Source of the DNA: UBA3076 sp964646435
Lineage (GTDB): Bacteria > Desulfobacterota > Dissulfuribacteria > Dissulfuribacterales > UBA3076
Reading direction: 5' to 3'
Assembly: GCA_964646435.1 (NCBI GenBank)
Contig: CAZYEJ010000035.1
Coordinates: 1 to 22,030, forward strand
DNA: 22,030 nucleotides
The translations under genes were made by a program, and so were the position numbers. Positions 1-8,593 of the stretch are shown here, in pieces; positions within the stretch are counted from its first letter, which is position 1, and the number at the start of each line of letters is the position of its first letter. The notes below the pieces were generated by a model. The model had not been told where the DNA came from. It made no database searches and saw only the letters and a program-made list of their open reading frames with translations.

Positions 1-52
1 GCAGTGACTGGAAAATTGAAGCAACGCCGCAGATTGGGTTTTTTCAGCGGAA

Positions 53-1888
53 TCAATCTTCTATGCTGAGATAAGGTGTAAGCGCCCACCTCGGCTCAAC
101 AAAGTAATTACACCACTGGCTGACAGAGTCCCTCAGTTCTCTGTCCGCGGTGATTAAAAAGAGCTTTGTATCAGGGTTATCTGCATTGAGCTCCTCCATA
201 CGCGACCGAATATAGATATCCGCTCTCTGGGACTCGAATCTGGTATCCGTATAGACCACTATCATGTGGCCCCGCTCCTCTATCCGGTGGCGCTCTTCCT
301 GGCCGTCAAAGACAAGTTCTACCCTTTTCCAGTCCTTTGCCCTTAGTTCCCATAGCTCAATAAAGCGATTTCTTGCCTTGGTGAAGTTCCGGCTGTCAAG
401 TATTGCCCATTCGGCAGAGGACTTTATTGCATTATAGCCATCAACCAGCAAAATGGAATTTGAACATAGATCGTGGTTTTTTAATACAAAGGCTGAAAGG
501 TTTGAAATATCATCTATTTGATGGGGGAGGATGCGTACAGGCGGATGCTTGGCCAGCATGCCTGCCTGCCATATCTTTCTCCTCTCAGCCAAAAAATTCC
601 TGATGTGGCGGTGCAAAAAGGCCTTTTCCTCTTCATTGAGTAATGACTCAATAGGTGGATGATCCAGCTCTGTCAACAATGCCTCAAGTTGCCTGATTCC
701 TTCCTCATTCACCTTGAAGGACCTTGCCTGCCCAAGGAGCCTTCCTGCCAAAGGCGAGCAGGCTTCTTCCGCACCTGGAAGCATCTGTCTCCAGTGGACA
801 ATTTCAAGTTGCAGGTCCTTTCCGGCCTTCAGCAATGACGGGGTGGGGACAAGGACATCGCCCAGGGCCCTTTCAACCTCCTCGTACTTGGATTCAAGCT
901 TTTTAAGCCTGGCGATCACCCTGGAACGAGTACCATACCGGGCATCCAGATGGCTTTGGGCAGTGAGGGCCCTTTCCACCCTTTCCAAGAGGTCTTTGCT
1001 TCCGCCTTCTTTCATGGAATCTTTCCACAGTTCTTCCTCGCACATGTCAAAGTTACAGAACTCCCGGTAAAAACCGGCGACCCTTGCTCCAACCTCTGAC
1101 TCCATTTTAGTCTCATAGACCTTTATACGCCTTGACTGCTCCTTCACCTTTTCTTTGAATTTACTGATAGAGGATTCCTGTTCCAAACGCTTGGCCTCAA
1201 GGTCCCTGATTCCGGCCTCCAGCTTTTTTCTTGTTTTTTTTAGTTTTACTCCATCCTGCTCTGTCCTCTGCAGCTTGGCTGATATCTCTTCAAGCCTGAT
1301 TTGCAGGTTTTCCAATGCCTCTGTCTCTGAAGAATCTCTGAACTCCTCAGACCCCAGGAGCCCTGAGAACTCAGCCCATGCCTCAGGCAACAACTCCTTG
1401 GAACCGTTCAGTTCTCCTGTCCATATGGACCTTGTCTTTAAGGTCCTCTCACCTCTCCTGGCCAGACCCAGACGGTCGTCCAGGGCAAACGCAACAGCCA
1501 GGACAGGGTCCCCGGTTCCCCTTATGAGCTCTCTCCAGTTAATTTTCAGCCAGATCTCGTCATGTGCGTCAATGACCTCCGCCCATCTGAACCACCTGCC
1601 ATGTGGAAAGGATAGGATAAAAAAGGCCCTCCTTGCCCAGCTTGAGGATACAAGAAGTGATGCAAGCCTTGCGGAAATGGCCTGCTTGATGCCAGGCTTT
1701 TTTATTGAATTAGGGGAAATTCTAAATCCGGAGAGTACTGTCTGGCCTTCCGGGTCTTGCTGTACAGCTTGGGCAAACCGCGAAAAGACCTGGGGAGAAA
1801 GCTGAGAAAGCAGCCAAATTGACGCTTCCTCACTCAGTTCAGGCGGTTCCCAATCCTCAAAGATTTCAAGGCCTAACTGTTCTGACAT
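53..1888 (-). CDS. Coiled-coil protein with C-terminal NYN (YacP-like) nuclease domain
   Basis: The C-terminal 134 residues form a PIN-like NYN fold. They contain LLVDGYNAI with D483, VFDG with D528, an acidic ADIYI with D557 and TADREL with D582, the four acidic positions expected for metal-dependent RNA cleavage in YacP/NYN nucleases. Residues about 190-265 are rich in K, E, L and R with heptad-like spacing and probably form a coiled coil. The N-terminal 180 residues are not recognised. YacP proteins are normally about 170 residues, so this is a much longer architecture. The gene starts 9 nt after the dtd stop with AAGG just before the ATG, so the two genes are probably co-transcribed and coupled, suggesting an RNA or tRNA quality-control role (inference). 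The nuclease assignment is firm; the substrate is unknown. Confidence 0.85.
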   Translation of the reverse strand: MSEQLGLEIFEDWEPPELSEEASIWLLSQLSPQVFSRFAQAVQQDPEGQTVLSGFRISPNSIKKPGIKQAISARLASLLVSSSWARRAFFILSFPHGRWFRWAEVIDAHDEIWLKINWRELIRGTGDPVLAVAFALDDRLGLARRGERTLKTRSIWTGELNGSKELLPEAWAEFSGLLGSEEFRDSSETEALENLQIRLEEISAKLQRTEQDGVKLKKTRKKLEAGIRDLEAKRLEQESSISKFKEKVKEQSRRIKVYETKMESEVGARVAGFYREFCNFDMCEEELWKDSMKEGGSKDLLERVERALTAQSHLDARYGTRSRVIARLKKLESKYEEVERALGDVLVPTPSLLKAGKDLQLEIVHWRQMLPGAEEACSPLAGRLLGQARSFKVNEEGIRQLEALLTELDHPPIESLLNEEEKAFLHRHIRNFLAERRKIWQAGMLAKHPPVRILPHQIDDISNLSAFVLKNHDLCSNSILLVDGYNAIKSSAEWAILDSRNFTKARNRFIELWELRAKDWKRVELVFDGQEERHRIEERGHMIVVYTDTRFESQRADIYIRSRMEELNADNPDTKLFLITADRELRDSVSQWCNYFVEPRWALTPYLSIED

Positions 1889-1897
1889 ACGCCTTAA

Positions 1898-2347
1898 TCA
1901 AAACCTCTTTCGACTGTCCAACAGCAACGTCACCGGACCATCATTAACCAGATGTACCTTCATGTGGGCCTGAAAACGGCCGGTCTTCACCTCAATACCC
2001 TTGGCCATGATCATGTCAGCCACAAGCTCGTAGAGTCTATTGGCCTCGTCGGGAGCGGCGGCCTTGATAAATGACGGCCTTCTTCCCTTCCTGCAATCTG
2101 CGCATAGAGTAAATTGTGATACCAGAAGCAGTTCTCCGCCAATATCAGCAAATGAGAAATTAAGACGGCCATCCTGATCATCAAAGGCCCTGATGTTTGC
2201 GCATTTCTCCGCAATAAAGGCCGCGTCAACATCGGTGTCTTCTGATTCCACTCCAAGCAGCACAAGGGCTCCCTTACCGATACGCCCCACAATCTCATTG
2301 TTTACCTCAACCCTGGCCTCACTGACCCTTTGCCAAACTGCTATCAT
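1898..2347 (-). CDS. dtd: D-aminoacyl-tRNA deacylase
   Basis: This 149-residue protein has the full family length. It shows the cross-subunit chirality motifs: SQFTL in the middle followed by DCRKGRRPSF, and NDGPVT near the C-terminus, which carries the Gly-Pro motif. DTD hydrolyses the ester bond of D-amino acids mischarged on tRNA and also Gly-tRNA(Ala), in the cytoplasm as a dimer. It begins with MIAVWQRVSEA, matching the usual MRAVVQRVS start. No clear Shine-Dalgarno precedes the ATG. It leads an operon with the NYN-domain gene 9 nt downstream, and it is divergent from the methyltransferase gene with only 71 nt between the two starts. Confidence 0.97.
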   Translation of the reverse strand: MIAVWQRVSEARVEVNNEIVGRIGKGALVLLGVESEDTDVDAAFIAEKCANIRAFDDQDGRLNFSFADIGGELLLVSQFTLCADCRKGRRPSFIKAAAPDEANRLYELVADMIMAKGIEVKTGRFQAHMKVHLVNDGPVTLLLDSRKRF

Positions 2348-2418
2348 GATTAGTTTTTCATAACAGGTTATAATGGTCCTGGCATCTGTCTCAAAAAAAG
2401 AGTAACAGCATAAAAACC

Positions 2419-3144
2419 ATGGCTCAAAACCTAAAAAAATCAGAATTATATTTACCAGAAATTTTACCTGAAGTCACGGAGAGCTGTCTCAGGGATTACG
2501 ATATCAAGATCCTTCAGCCAAGGCATGGTTACCGTTTTTCTGTGGACTCGTTACTGCTTGCTGACTTTGTAAGACTGAGAAAATTCGATCATATACTGGA
2601 CATCGGCACAGGATGCGGGGTCATTGCCCTGGTCCTTGCCAAAAAGCACAGCAGTGTAAAAATAGCAGCGCTTGAGATACAGAAAGGTCTTGCCGGGATC
2701 GCAGAAAAAAATATCCGTTTGAACCATCTTGATGGACAAATCGCATTATATGAATCGGACTTGAATAGAATACCTAAGTTGTTTTCTGCAGGCAGTTTTG
2801 ACCACGTAGTGACTAACCCGCCTTACAGGTCTCCGGTCTCCGGCAGACTATGCAAGAATCCCCAAGAGGCCCTTGCAAGGCATGAGATCCTGACTGACCT
2901 TGATCAGATACTAGATGTGGCCCATTATTCTCTCCATCCTGGAGGCCGGTTAAGCCTTATCTATCCTGCTGACCGTGCTGCCAGACTTTTGGCCGGCATG
3001 CATGAGATAAGCCTTGAACCTAAGAGGTTGAAAATGATTCACCCCGCCCCGAATCTACCGGCCAGACTGATCCTGGTTGAGGGATGTAAAGATGCAGGGG
3101 AAGAACTCAGAATTTTGCCCCCGATTTTTCTAAATAATTCATAG
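2419..3144 (+). CDS. Small-domain SAM-dependent methyltransferase, TrmN6/YfiC-like
   Basis: The 241-residue product has the AdoMet-binding motif DIGTGCG at residues 61-67 and the catalytic NPPY at 133-136. NPPY is typical of enzymes that methylate exocyclic amino groups of nucleobases or glutamine. The preceding segment, with HGYRFSVDSLLLADF, is characteristic of the TrmN6 group, which makes m6A37 in tRNA1(Val) in Escherichia coli. The true substrate cannot be read from sequence, but tRNA is the best guess. The gene is divergent from dtd and ends 4 nt from the end of the convergent DUF721 gene. The start has only a weak ribosome site. HemK/PrmC is less likely because no PrmC N-terminal helical domain is present. 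Confidence 0.82.
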   Translation: MAQNLKKSELYLPEILPEVTESCLRDYDIKILQPRHGYRFSVDSLLLADFVRLRKFDHILDIGTGCGVIALVLAKKHSSVKIAALEIQKGLAGIAEKNIRLNHLDGQIALYESDLNRIPKLFSAGSFDHVVTNPPYRSPVSGRLCKNPQEALARHEILTDLDQILDVAHYSLHPGGRLSLIYPADRAARLLAGMHEISLEPKRLKMIHPAPNLPARLILVEGCKDAGEELRILPPIFLNNS

Positions 3145-3148
3145 AGGT

Positions 3149-3706
3149 TCAGGGTTCAGGGTTGCTTTTCTTTCGTTCAGAATCTTTCAGGTAAAGGTCT
3201 GTCATTGCCTGCCTCAGCTCCTGATCCCGGACAGGTTCCATCATGTCCTTTGCAGCATCCAATGCACGTTTCGGGAATTGGACCTTTTGTTTTTTCAGCA
3301 TGTCCTTCTTCGGTATCTTTTGAGGAATCCACCTGGATCTGACCTCTGCCACGTCACCCAAAACAAACCTGACACCCTTAATCCCGATCCCGGATGGTAA
3401 GCGTGCATTCAGCCCATCAATAAAGAGCTGCCTTTGAAAGCAGAGCTGCTGCATCCAAACCGAGTCTGTTACCACGACTACCAGGATGTCTCGTTCCATG
3501 AAACGTTCCGGCCATGCATGGATCGCAACCTGGGGGCCTACGATCTCTTCCCAGACCTCCCAAATCTTTCCTCTCGATAGCCTTGTCCCCCATCCGTATC
3601 TGAGGGCAAGATCCTTTATTATTCCAGTGACCCTAGATGGCATTTTTTCAGAATCTTCTTTTCTCATTTTTGAATTTAAAAAAGAATAACCGTTAACTCC
3701 CGCCAT
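3149..3706 (-). CDS. DUF721 / DciA-like protein
   Basis: Residues about 22-125 resemble the DUF721 domain: VWEEIVGPQVAIHAWPERF, then ILVVVVTDSVWMQQLCF and a later GVRFVLGDV strand. In many bacteria DUF721 proteins (DciA) help load the replicative helicase, so a DNA-replication role is plausible. The 185-residue frame allows ATG starts at 3706, 3667 and 3643. None has a strong Shine-Dalgarno, and homology begins only around the third, so the first 13-21 residues are doubtful. The C-terminal 50 residues are basic and not conserved. The last codons run into a short GGTTCAGGGTTCAGGGTT repeat at 3146-3163, and the stop lies 4 nt from that of the convergent methyltransferase gene. Confidence 0.72.
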   Translation of the reverse strand: MAGVNGYSFLNSKMRKEDSEKMPSRVTGIIKDLALRYGWGTRLSRGKIWEVWEEIVGPQVAIHAWPERFMERDILVVVVTDSVWMQQLCFQRQLFIDGLNARLPSGIGIKGVRFVLGDVAEVRSRWIPQKIPKKDMLKKQKVQFPKRALDAAKDMMEPVRDQELRQAMTDLYLKDSERKKSNPEP

Positions 3707-3899
3707 TGCGAGGGGAATGAACGGTTACTAATTCCCTAAATAATACACCGAACATATACTACTGCGCGATCCAAAAACAAATGTGTTTCAATACTAAATC
3801 ATATTTGAAGATGATGCTAATAGAAAATATCTATGGATCAGGTCTTATTCATAAGTAAAACCAATTTGACTTTTTGTTAAATTACCACGAACATATATT

Positions 3900-4145
3900 A
3901 TGCTCTTCGACCTTCACGTACATACTCGGATTTCACCGTGCAGCAGCTCAGACCTTAAGGACATATTGACCCACGCCAGGTCCAAAGAACTGGGCGGCGT
4001 TGCCACCCGCATTGGCGGCAAAATACGAACAAGGTCGAATTTAATTAAAGCCCTCAAGGACAAAAATTTTTTCCTCCATGCCAGGAGCCGTGTTCATTCT
4101 TTGAGATCGGAATCGGCTCTGCTATCTCACTGCTATCATAGATAA
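3900..4145 (+). pseudogene. Truncated PHP-domain phosphoesterase remnant
   Basis: The first 34 residues match the N-terminus of small PHP-domain metal phosphoesterases, beginning MLFDLHVHTRISPCSS with the metal-binding HVH motif. Homology stops abruptly after LGGV, where the family continues with the ITDHD motif. The remaining 47 residues are basic and low-information, and read like out-of-frame or foreign sequence. Full-length relatives are over 200 residues, against 81 here, so most of the gene has been deleted. It lies 10 nt upstream of selD, so the leftover promoter and reading frame may still drive selD transcription. An alternative is a short functional peptide, but the loss of all later metal ligands makes that unlikely. 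Confidence 0.65.
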
Positions 4146-4155
4146 GGAACATCCA

Positions 4156-5205
4156 ATGATCGAACAGAAAAAGCTTCGTCTCACCGAGACGGTTTCCGGG
4201 GCGGGGTGAGCCTCAAAAATTCCTCCAGGGGACCTGGACAAAGCATTATGCGGGTTGGAATACCCCACCGATCCCAATCTTATTGTGGGATTGGAGAGGG
4301 CTGACGACGCAGCCGTATACAGAATCACCGACGACATTGCCATCATCCAGACGGTGGATTTTTTCACCCCAATCGTGGATGACCCATACTGGTTCGGGCA
4401 AATTGCTGCAGCCAATGCCCTGAGTGACGTCTATGCCATGGGAGGTGTTCCCAAAACGGCCATGAATCTGGTGTGCTTTCCTCTCAAAAAGATGGATTTG
4501 TCTATCCTCCGGCAGATTCTGCAGGGGGGTCTGGACAAGATGAGAGAGGCGGATGTCGTTTTGGTGGGAGGGCACAGTGTGGAGGACAATGAATTGAAAT
4601 ATGGTCTGTCCGTCACCGGGTTCATCCATCCGGATCGTATCCTTACAAAAAAGGCCATGGAGCCGGGAGATCAGTTGATCCTGACCAAAGCCTTAGGTAC
4701 CGGGATTATCAATACTGCTATTAAAGCTGGAATTGCCTCCAAGAAGACCATTGAAAATATCACCCGTCTCATGGCTACCCTTAACCGGGATGCGGCTGAG
4801 GTTATGGGACATTATCCTGTCCACGCATGTACCGATGTCACCGGTTTTGGTCTGTTGGGTCACATGTGCGAGATGGTAGTAGATACCGATGTAGGAATTA
4901 AGTTGCAGGCCAGCCAGGTCCCATACTTCCCCGAGGCCATGGAGTATGCCAAAATGGGGCTCGTGCCGGCCGGAACTTACAAGAACCGGGAGTTTCGTGA
5001 GGCATTCGTGGATTTTGCCCCTTCTGTGGACGGGTTCATGCAGGACATCCTTTTTGACGCCCAAACCTCTGGCGGGTTACTGATTTCTGTGGCAAGAGAG
5101 AAGGCCAATGAATTGCTGAGTGAATTAAAAAGGAGAGGGATGGCCGGCGCAACCGTCATAGGTGAGGTAGTGTCTGAGCCAAAGGAAAAAATTTTAGTAG
5201 GATAG
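4156..5205 (+). CDS. selD: Selenide, water dikinase, itself a selenoprotein (Sec18)
   Basis: SelD makes selenophosphate from selenide and ATP, the selenium donor for selenocysteine and selenouridine. Reading from ATG 4156, which follows AAGGAAC with 5-nt spacing, gives MIEQKKLRLTETVSGAG, then an in-frame TGA at 4207-4209, then ASK, and continues open to 5205 (349 residues). The TGA falls where Escherichia coli has catalytic Cys17, and Lys21 matches its essential Lys20, so TGA is almost surely selenocysteine. Further family motifs are DFFTP (68-72), DVYAMGG (91-97), GGHSVED (from 138) and DAQTSGGLL near the end. A hairpin suited to a bacterial SECIS follows the TGA. A gene caller that stops at TGA would start wrongly at 4255 and lose the active site. 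SelA, SelB and SelC must be encoded elsewhere. Confidence 0.95.
4207..4238 (+). promoter_or_regulatory. SECIS-like element for UGA recoding in selD
   Basis: The UGA at 4207-4209 is followed by a perfect 6-bp stem, TCCAGG (4224-4229) with CCTGGA (4233-4238), closed by a GGA loop. The apical loop starts about 20 nt after the UGA and carries Gs, the geometry SelB needs for bacterial selenocysteine insertion. The stem is seen directly; SelB binding is inferred. Confidence 0.8.
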
Positions 5206-5232
5206 CCGCTCCACCCACATTTTTTAAGGTCT

Positions 5233-5661
5233 TTAAAGGCCTTTATGATAACTCCTTTCATGGAAGACCTCGGAAAACCTATAGTAAAGCTGGAGAAAAC
5301 ACCAGTTGGCCTCTGCATCATCGGCCATCTTTTTGACAGGCTTGAATTCCAAATTGATCTGGGCATCCTGTAGATTTCCCCAATCCATAAGATTTATTCT
5401 GCCATACATTCTATTCCTGGCCCCAAAGATATGCACATTCCTGTGCGGGTTGAAATCGAAGGTAAGCCGAATCCTCTGAAGCAGAAACCCGTCATCCGAG
5501 TCGCCTTTCGGAAAATTTTTCCCGTAAAATTTCTGATTGAAGTTGTTCTCGTATTTCCACCTGTATCTTATATCAGCGTTAATCCTGAGCAGGTCATCCG
5601 CAACAGCAGAAGAAGAGACAAAGGCAAACAAAGTTAAAAACACAAAACATTTCTTTCGCAA
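5233..5661 (-). pseudogene. Shortened outer-membrane porin, alginate-export-like, internally deleted
   Basis: The reading frame is open from ATG 5784, but the plausible start is TTG 5661, after GGGAAA. It gives a classic signal peptide: LRKK, a hydrophobic core CFVFLTLFAFVSSS, then AVA before DD. The mature part, with LRINADIRYRWKYENNF and later LLQRIRLTFDFNP, resembles the first strands of alginate-export-type porins. After LEFKPVKK the sequence jumps to MADDAEANWCFLQLYYRF, which looks like the C-terminal end of the same family. Only about 120 mature residues remain where the family has around 400, so the middle appears deleted. The gene is convergent to selD. The family call is by motif style only. 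Confidence 0.5.
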
Positions 5662-5998
5662 ATAATTTCCCACAAAATGTGAATATTTTCTGACTACCGA
5701 TGACAATATCTTGAAACGAGCAAAACTATACTTTTCCCAAATGCTTGTCCAATTGGAATATTCAATAAATAGTATAATACTCATAGGAAAAATCTATGCT
5801 TTTTGCATAATTTGTATAAACAGTATTCAGTAAAGAAATCTTATCGGAAGCCGAGCGGGATCGTTAGAAGTTTTCTATGCACATTTTAGCTGATTGTTAT
5901 AGGTTTTTTAAATACATTATTGAGCAACTATTCAAAAAACAAATTTGTAATTTCATATAGTTACGATTATTATGTGCAAAATTAAGAAGGGAACTTAT

Positions 5999-6886
5999 AT
6001 GAAAACAAAACAGGTTACATTAGTTTTTTTAGTCATTTTTCTTCTGCTGTTAATACCAAGTTGGCTTTTTGCCGGCGCCTGGACACAGGAAAAGGGATGT
6101 ATCTATCAGAAGCTCAGTTATAGTTACTATTTTACGGATAAAAACTTCGGCAAAGGCGGCGGATATGATGAAGCGGCAAAAAAAAAGGGTATACGCTTCG
6201 AGTTTATGTCCAGAGATATAACCTGGTACGGAGAGATAGGGGCAATGGACAATCTTACCTTTATCTGGAGCGTGTCCCAGAAGAACATGGCATGGGCAAA
6301 GAAACGACGTTCCGACGATAAAAAACTCTTGAGCTCAACCCATAGTTGTCTGGGAGATCTTGATCTGGCTGTAAAATACAGTTTTTCAAATGGTCCAACC
6401 GCCCTTTCAGCGCAATTTCTTTTCAAAAGCGAACTATTTTATGACAATGATGAGACCATCATGCCTGGAAACAACCAGTCGGACTATGAACTCCGTCTGC
6501 TTGCGGGCCGTTCACTCTGGCCGTGGGGCTATGTAAATGTTGAGGCAGGTTACCGCTGGCGTACTCAGGCGCCTGCCGATGAATTCCGTTACCTTGTTGA
6601 GTATGGTCTTGACTGGAAGAAATTTTACACTTTTGTCAAGCTTAACGGGATAATGTCTGCGCATAATGGCGATCAGCCCTCAAGTAAACAACTTACCGGC
6701 ACATACAAAGGAAATCCTTCGCTGGGGATAGAGTATGATCTAGGCACCCTTGATTTTACTGTGGGTAGAAAGCTGCTGTACGGATTTGCCTTGGAGGGTT
6801 ATTACCGTAGCGATCTTTATGGAGAAAATATTGCAGATGGATATACCTTGGGGTTAAGCCTTGTGCATCATTGGGATTGGTGGTAG
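5999..6886 (+). CDS. Outer-membrane beta-barrel protein
   Basis: The 295-residue product starts at ATG 5999, preceded by AAGAAGGGA. The frame is open from 5972 but that start lacks a ribosome site. A signal peptide is obvious: KTKQ, a hydrophobic run LVFLVIFLLLLIPSWL, then FAGA. The mature protein has alternating aromatic and polar strands (GEIGAMDNLTFIWSVSQK, DLDLAVKYSF, YVNVEAGYRWR) and ends GLSLVHHWDWW. An aromatic C-terminus is the usual signal for barrel insertion by the BAM machinery. Overall it resembles the transporters of the phenol-degradation MetA group, but substrate and role are unknown. The last 102 nt of the gene are duplicated at 9471-9571. It is the only intact barrel gene in a block of broken ones. 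Confidence 0.75.
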   Translation: MKTKQVTLVFLVIFLLLLIPSWLFAGAWTQEKGCIYQKLSYSYYFTDKNFGKGGGYDEAAKKKGIRFEFMSRDITWYGEIGAMDNLTFIWSVSQKNMAWAKKRRSDDKKLLSSTHSCLGDLDLAVKYSFSNGPTALSAQFLFKSELFYDNDETIMPGNNQSDYELRLLAGRSLWPWGYVNVEAGYRWRTQAPADEFRYLVEYGLDWKKFYTFVKLNGIMSAHNGDQPSSKQLTGTYKGNPSLGIEYDLGTLDFTVGRKLLYGFALEGYYRSDLYGENIADGYTLGLSLVHHWDWW

Positions 6887-6915
6887 CAGAATTTTCCCTC
6901 AGTTCCTCCAAAAGA

Positions 6916-7486
6916 GTGAAGGAAGCACATCAAGGTGGTGCTGTATTTAGATGCAGCTTAGTCCTTATCATATCTCTGGCTCTCTATATATGTCTTTCAT
7001 TGGGGACTAGCGGAAATAGCTATGGTGGTAAACCATGCGAATTTCAGGCGGAGACAGAGGCCGGGCAGAAAGGGCATGTATAGCCTTCCACCAGGTGTGC
7101 ATCGCCGCAGGACAACGACCCTCTTGTGGAGTGAATATGGCCTGACAGACCGTCTACAGTTCGGATTGGCAGTGCCATATGTATTCCGTACATTTCAGGA
7201 CAGGGAGGCTGGCATTGACGACAGAGGACAGGGAATTGGCGATGTATGGCTCTATGGAAAGTATCGTATAGTCTCAGAGAGGCAGATACGGCCTGCAATC
7301 TCAACGGATGTCTGGTTGAAGACATGCACTGGCAAGAGAGATAGGGGTCTGGGTAATGGAAAGCTCGATGTCAGGCTTACGGCAGAGATCAGCAAACGTA
7401 TCCAGGACTTTAGCTTCCACCTGAATCCTGGATACACCTTTACTGGAGGAAGTCACAGTAAAATCGGGAAGGCGGCATGGTTTTAG
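6916..7486 (+). pseudogene. Frameshifted, C-terminally truncated outer-membrane transporter
   Basis: One frame (GTG at 6916, to 7083) encodes a basic start and a hydrophobic signal-like run, CSLVLIISLALYICLSLG, and then stops at 7083. A second frame (7022-7486) continues with conserved barrel strands: LLWSEYGLTDRLQFGLAVPY, GIGDVWLYGKYRI and a TGKRDRGLGNGKLDV block. These match the phenol-degradation MetA-like outer-membrane transporter family, where EYGLTDRL and GDxxLxxKYR are typical. The frames join around 7055-7085, so at least one frameshift has occurred. The protein ends just after YTFTGGSHSKIG, losing the last strands and the aromatic C-terminus. It ends 13 nt before the radical SAM gene and appears non-functional. 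Confidence 0.65.
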
Positions 7487-7499
7487 AAAGGAGACAGAC

Positions 7500-8534
7500 A
7501 TGGGATGGAGAATTTCACCTCGGATAGCAGATATCCTGCGGAAAGGGAGCCAGTGCGGCGATTTTACAAAAGAAGAGGCCCTCATGCTCTTGCAAGTTGA
7601 ACTGCATTCCCCAGAGAGCTATGCACTGATGGAGACGGCAGATACCCTGTCCAGAGAACTCTTCAGAGGTAAGGGAGAAAACCACTTCCACATCGGTCTG
7701 GACGCAAGGCCCTGTCCCTTCAGTTGCAGATTCTGTTCCTTTGCGAAGAATACAGGGACATTCTCGAGATCTGTTGAGTTTACAGAGAAAGAGGTCCTCA
7801 GATGGGCAAGGGATGCCGAGGCCCAGGGTGCAGATGCACTGAACATTATGACGACCGGGGCCTATCCATTTGAGAGGCTACTTGAGATAGGGATGTTATT
7901 AAAAAAGGAGGTCTCAGTCCCACTCGTGGCCAATACAAGGGACATCAACCACAGAGAGGGTGAAGAGCTCTTGGATGCAGGATTTGTGGGCATATATCAC
8001 GCCATCCGGCTCGGTGAGGGCAAAGATACCCCATTCAGGCCAGAAAAACGCCTAAAGAGCATCAAGGTATATCGGGATGTCGGACTGCTCTGGATGAACT
8101 GTGTGGAACCAGTGGGTCCTGAGCATTCTCTGGAAGAGATCGTGGAACTCATGTTTCTTGCAAAGTCCTATAAGTCCACATATAGCGGGGTCATGCGGCG
8201 AATCAACTTCCCCGGTTCTCCAATGGAACGTTATGGCATGATCAGCGAGCTAGAGATGGCACGCATGGTGGCCGTGAGCAGGCTGGTTATGGCCGATGTC
8301 CCAAAGGCACATTGTACACACGAGCCCAATACCCTGTCTCTCATCTCAGGGGCAAATCTCCTGTTCCCAGAGGTGGGTTCTAGTCCAAGGGATGACCATG
8401 CAGATACAGAAAAAAATAGGGGCCTCAGCATCTCCAGGTCTCAGAGGATGCATATAGAGACAGGATGGGATCCGGACCTTCCATCAAACTGTTTTCCAAA
8501 ACTTTTATGCAAAAAGGTGCTTCACACCCCCTGA
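7500..8534 (+). CDS. BioB-like radical SAM protein
   Basis: This 344-residue protein has the radical-SAM cluster motif C72-PFS-C76-RF-C79 (CX3CX2C), in the context HIGLDARPCPFSCRFCSFAK. The layout resembles biotin-synthase-like enzymes, including NIMTTGAYPFERLLEI, a VEPVGPEHS segment and a C-terminal SRDD-to-GWDPD ending. It binds a 4Fe-4S cluster and cleaves S-adenosylmethionine to start radical chemistry on an unknown substrate. True BioB is doubtful because no bio genes adjoin it. The start is secured by AAAGGAGA 7 nt upstream. The gene is intact, while the ABC transporter genes after it are deleted remnants, so it may once have worked on a compound imported by that transporter (inference). 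Confidence 0.8.
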   Translation: MGWRISPRIADILRKGSQCGDFTKEEALMLLQVELHSPESYALMETADTLSRELFRGKGENHFHIGLDARPCPFSCRFCSFAKNTGTFSRSVEFTEKEVLRWARDAEAQGADALNIMTTGAYPFERLLEIGMLLKKEVSVPLVANTRDINHREGEELLDAGFVGIYHAIRLGEGKDTPFRPEKRLKSIKVYRDVGLLWMNCVEPVGPEHSLEEIVELMFLAKSYKSTYSGVMRRINFPGSPMERYGMISELEMARMVAVSRLVMADVPKAHCTHEPNTLSLISGANLLFPEVGSSPRDDHADTEKNRGLSISRSQRMHIETGWDPDLPSNCFPKLLCKKVLHTP

Positions 8535-8593
8535 AGATGAAGGTTAGTTCTTAGTTCATAGCTGAGGGAACCCCGGCTCCGGAGCGCAGCGGA

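Noticed and set aside
1155..1805. Plus-strand 216-codon open frame opposite the NYN gene
   Set aside because: Serine- and leucine-rich shadow of the convincing minus-strand gene; no ribosome site or family motif.
3146..3163. GGTTCAGGGTTCAGGGTT as a telomere-like or functional repeat
   Set aside because: Only about two and a half units; likely a dispersed short repeat with a weak relative near 20860.
5220..5245. AAGGTCTTTAAAGGCCTT palindrome between selD and the porin remnant as a terminator
   Set aside because: Self-complementary but leaves no loop and no following T-run; weak as a terminator in either direction.
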